From: an archaeon
Lineage (GTDB): Archaea > EX4484-52 > B79-G9
NCBI GenBank assembly: GCA_030594585.1
Contig: JAUVEX010000062.1
Coordinates: forward strand, 1 to 5,791
DNA: 5,791 bases
Reading direction: 5' to 3'
The notes under the pieces are model-generated. The model did not search any database. It was not told the origin of the DNA and worked only from the letters and a program-made list of their open reading frames with translations. Positions 4,728-5,791 of the stretch are shown piece after piece (the first letter of the stretch is position 1; every line of letters starts with the position of its first letter). The position numbers and the translations under genes were made by a program.

Positions 4728-4758
4728 GCCCCCGGACTGCCAAAAATTTCAACAACAT

Positions 4759-5133
4759 TTAACTATCTTGTGCGAATGCGCCATAATTTTTTGAATCCAC
4801 ACAAACAGAACGATAGATATTGGGAGAATCACACTGCTTTTTACCGAAAAAAATAGTTGTAATTGGATCATATTTGTATGGTTTTGAATCCGTGCATTCA
4901 ACCCATGTATTGATGCAAATCATATCTTTAGGGCAGTTGTTTAAATCTATGCGGCAGGGTGTTTCTTCAAAAACAGGTGTTGAAAGGAAATCCCCGTAAA
5001 TAAAGTAGACTGACAGTATGGAACTAAAAAAAACTACAATCGCCAATAATTTCTCTTTTTTTGTGTCTCTTTTTTTGCGATCATCCAAAAAAAGGCCACC
5101 ACCGCCACCAAAATACAGCTGTAGAAAACCCAT
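4759..5133 (-). CDS. Single-pass membrane protein with six-cysteine outer domain
   Basis: From ATG at 5133 this is a 124-residue protein of no family I recognise. Residues 1-16 are aromatic and glycine-rich, with five consecutive glycines (YFGGGGGLF, 7-15). A charged DDRKKRDTKKEK stretch (17-28) comes before a transmembrane helix (about 29-47). The positive-inside rule puts the N-terminus in the cytoplasm and residues 48-124 outside. The outer part has cysteines at 60, 67, 73, 80, 101 and 111, an even number that could form three disulfides. A longer frame opens at TTG 5175. I chose the ATG because a TATA box (AAATATATAAC, 5155-5165) sits about 26 nt before it, inside that extension, implying a leaderless start. 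It lies upstream of the AI-2E-family gene on the same strand, with a 65-bp gap that holds a separate promoter. Confidence 0.75.
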   Translation of the reverse strand: MGFLQLYFGGGGGLFLDDRKKRDTKKEKLLAIVVFFSSILSVYFIYGDFLSTPVFEETPCRIDLNNCPKDMICINTWVECTDSKPYKYDPITTIFFGKKQCDSPNIYRSVCVDSKNYGAFAQDS

Positions 5134-5154
5134 AACACTTTTTTGTTTTTTGCA

Positions 5155-5165
5155 GTTATATATTT
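5155..5165 (-). promoter_or_regulatory. TATA box of the six-cysteine protein gene
   Basis: AAATATATAAC on the minus strand is centred about 27 nt before the ATG at 5133. Its position inside the possible TTG-started extension argues for the downstream ATG as the true start. Confidence 0.55.
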
Positions 5166-5211
5166 TTCTGCGCAATTATGCGACTTAGTTACTTACAGGC
5201 AAAAAACAAAA

Positions 5212-5221
5212 CTATATATAA
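5212..5221 (+). promoter_or_regulatory. TATA box of tfs
   Basis: CTATATATAA predicts a start near 5243 and a leader of about 28 nt. It lies back to back with the promoter of the six-cysteine protein, about 50 bp apart, so the two genes share a divergent control region. Confidence 0.55.
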
Positions 5222-5258
5222 TTTAGTATACAATGTGTTAAAATTTTACAAACCTCCC

Positions 5259-5265
5259 AGGTGAT
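5259..5265 (+). promoter_or_regulatory. Strong Shine-Dalgarno motif of tfs
   Basis: AGGTGAT, 5 nt before the ATG at 5271, is a full match to the archaeal consensus and the strongest ribosome binding site in the window. Confidence 0.7.
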
Positions 5266-5270
5266 GCAGA

Positions 5271-5600
5271 ATGAAATTATGTGATAAATGCGGAACACTT
5301 ATGAGCCCTTATAAACACAACAACAAAGTAACGCTTGTGTGCCCTAAATGCGGCGAAAAAGCAGCAATACAGAAAGGCGCGTCATTTAAGATAACCGAAA
5401 AAATCAACCACTCATTAAAAGATACCATTGTTGTGAATGAAAATACTAAAATGACTCTTCCTACAACAAAAATAGACTGTCCCGAATGCGGACACCCGGA
5501 AGCCGGCTGGTGGACGCTGCAGACAAGATCCTCTGATGAACCTGAAACACGATTCTATCGCTGCACCAAATGCAGGAACACTTGGAGAGAATACAGCTAA
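5271..5600 (+). CDS. tfs: Transcription factor S (TFIIS/Rpb9-like cleavage factor)
   Basis: Archaeal TFS rescues backtracked RNA polymerase by stimulating cleavage of the nascent RNA at the polymerase active site. The 109 residues match the usual length of about 110. The N-terminal Rpb9-like zinc ribbon has C4, C7 (CDKC) and C24, C27 (CPKC). A linker of about 40 residues follows. The C-terminal TFIIS-type ribbon has C70, C73 (CPEC) and C98, C101 (CTKC), with the signature WWTLQTRSSDEPETRFYRC (80-98) and NTWREYS at the end. The acidic pair D89-E90 at the tip of the beta hairpin, needed for cleavage, is intact, so this should be an active TFS and not an inhibitory paralogue. It has its own TATA box and Shine-Dalgarno motif. 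Confidence 0.96.
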   Translation: MKLCDKCGTLMSPYKHNNKVTLVCPKCGEKAAIQKGASFKITEKINHSLKDTIVVNENTKMTLPTTKIDCPECGHPEAGWWTLQTRSSDEPETRFYRCTKCRNTWREYS

Positions 5601-5607
5601 ATTTTAC

Positions 5608-5620
5608 AAATATATTTAAA
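5608..5620 (+). promoter_or_regulatory. TATA box of the right-edge OB-fold gene
   Basis: AAATATATTTAAA is centred about 30 nt before the ATG at 5644, close to leaderless spacing. A second TATA-like stretch at 5627-5636 is too near the start codon to serve it. The gap after tfs is only 43 bp, so some read-through from tfs is possible. Confidence 0.45.
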
Positions 5621-5643
5621 ATTCCTTTAAATATGGTTTGTTT

Positions 5644-5791
5644 ATGGAGTATAAACAACTGCCTGCAAAAGAAATGAAAATACGGGATCTTACTTCTTCC
5701 AATATGCGTGTAAGGATTACGGGAACGGTTATAAGCAAGGAAGACAACGGATTCATGCTTGACGATACTACTGGAGCCATAAAAGTCATAT
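5644..5791 (+). CDS. OB-fold nucleic-acid-binding protein, N-terminus only (partial)
   Basis: The open frame begins MEYKQLPAKEMKIRDL and continues for 49 codons to the window edge. MRVRITGTVISK (21-32), GFMLDDTTGAI (36-46) and KVI form the beta-strand series of the start of an OB fold as found in RPA-like and tRNA-anticodon-binding-type domains: a basic first strand, a GTV turn, then the LDDxTG hairpin. Such proteins bind single-stranded DNA or RNA. A small archaeal RPA-type or RPA-associated protein is a reasonable guess, but the visible part cannot separate the subfamilies. The start is supported by the TATA box at 5608-5620, and no Shine-Dalgarno motif is seen. Confidence 0.75.
   Translation, partial: MEYKQLPAKEMKIRDLTSSNMRVRITGTVISKEDNGFMLDDTTGAIKVI

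Noticed and set aside
4581..4856. Plus-strand 91-residue frame spanning the AI-2E-family start and the six-cysteine gene end.
   Set aside because: It overlaps two better supported genes and their promoter and has no initiation signals.

Overview
The window comes from an archaeon. It encodes three proteins of the archaeal/eukaryotic information-processing type: ribosomal protein L15e, the rRNA-maturation nuclease Nob1 and transcription factor S. Almost every gene is preceded by an AT-rich TATA box at archaeal spacing rather than bacterial -35/-10 elements. The DNA is AT-rich, the genes are short and closely packed, and several proteins are small orphans. That would suit a reduced-genome lineage such as DPANN, but the sequence does not fix the lineage and this placement is inference.

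Left part (1-819): an unrecognised protein runs off the left edge on the minus strand. It is followed by about 530 bases with no convincing protein gene. This gap is highly structured. It holds three degenerate 72-74 bp tandem units, each beginning AAGCTT and containing a T-run/A-run hairpin. A fourth hairpin of similar build lies next to the left gene's promoter, and a possible minus-strand RNA gene ends in a terminator-like hairpin. A further hairpin lies behind L15e.

Middle (820-2873, all minus strand): ribosomal protein L15e with a leader of about 70 nt, a 127-residue orphan protein, and a DHH/DHHA2-family manganese-dependent inorganic pyrophosphatase. Each has its own TATA box, so this is a run of separately promoted genes rather than a clear operon.

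Right (2994-5791): a 39-residue single-span membrane microprotein and Nob1 lie on the plus strand. Nob1 converges, with only 3 bp between stop codons, on a minus-strand AI-2E/PerM-family membrane protein. A minus-strand single-pass protein with six cysteines follows, then a divergent promoter region, transcription factor S on the plus strand, and the start of an OB-fold protein cut by the right edge.

Nob1 and L15e belong to ribosome assembly, TFS to transcript cleavage by RNA polymerase, and pyrophosphatase pulls polymerisation reactions forward, so the recognised soluble proteins are housekeeping ones. Promoter reading suggests a split: those four genes have short leaders with Shine-Dalgarno motifs, while most of the unrecognised or membrane genes appear leaderless. 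No insertion sequence, CRISPR array, tRNA or rRNA gene is visible.
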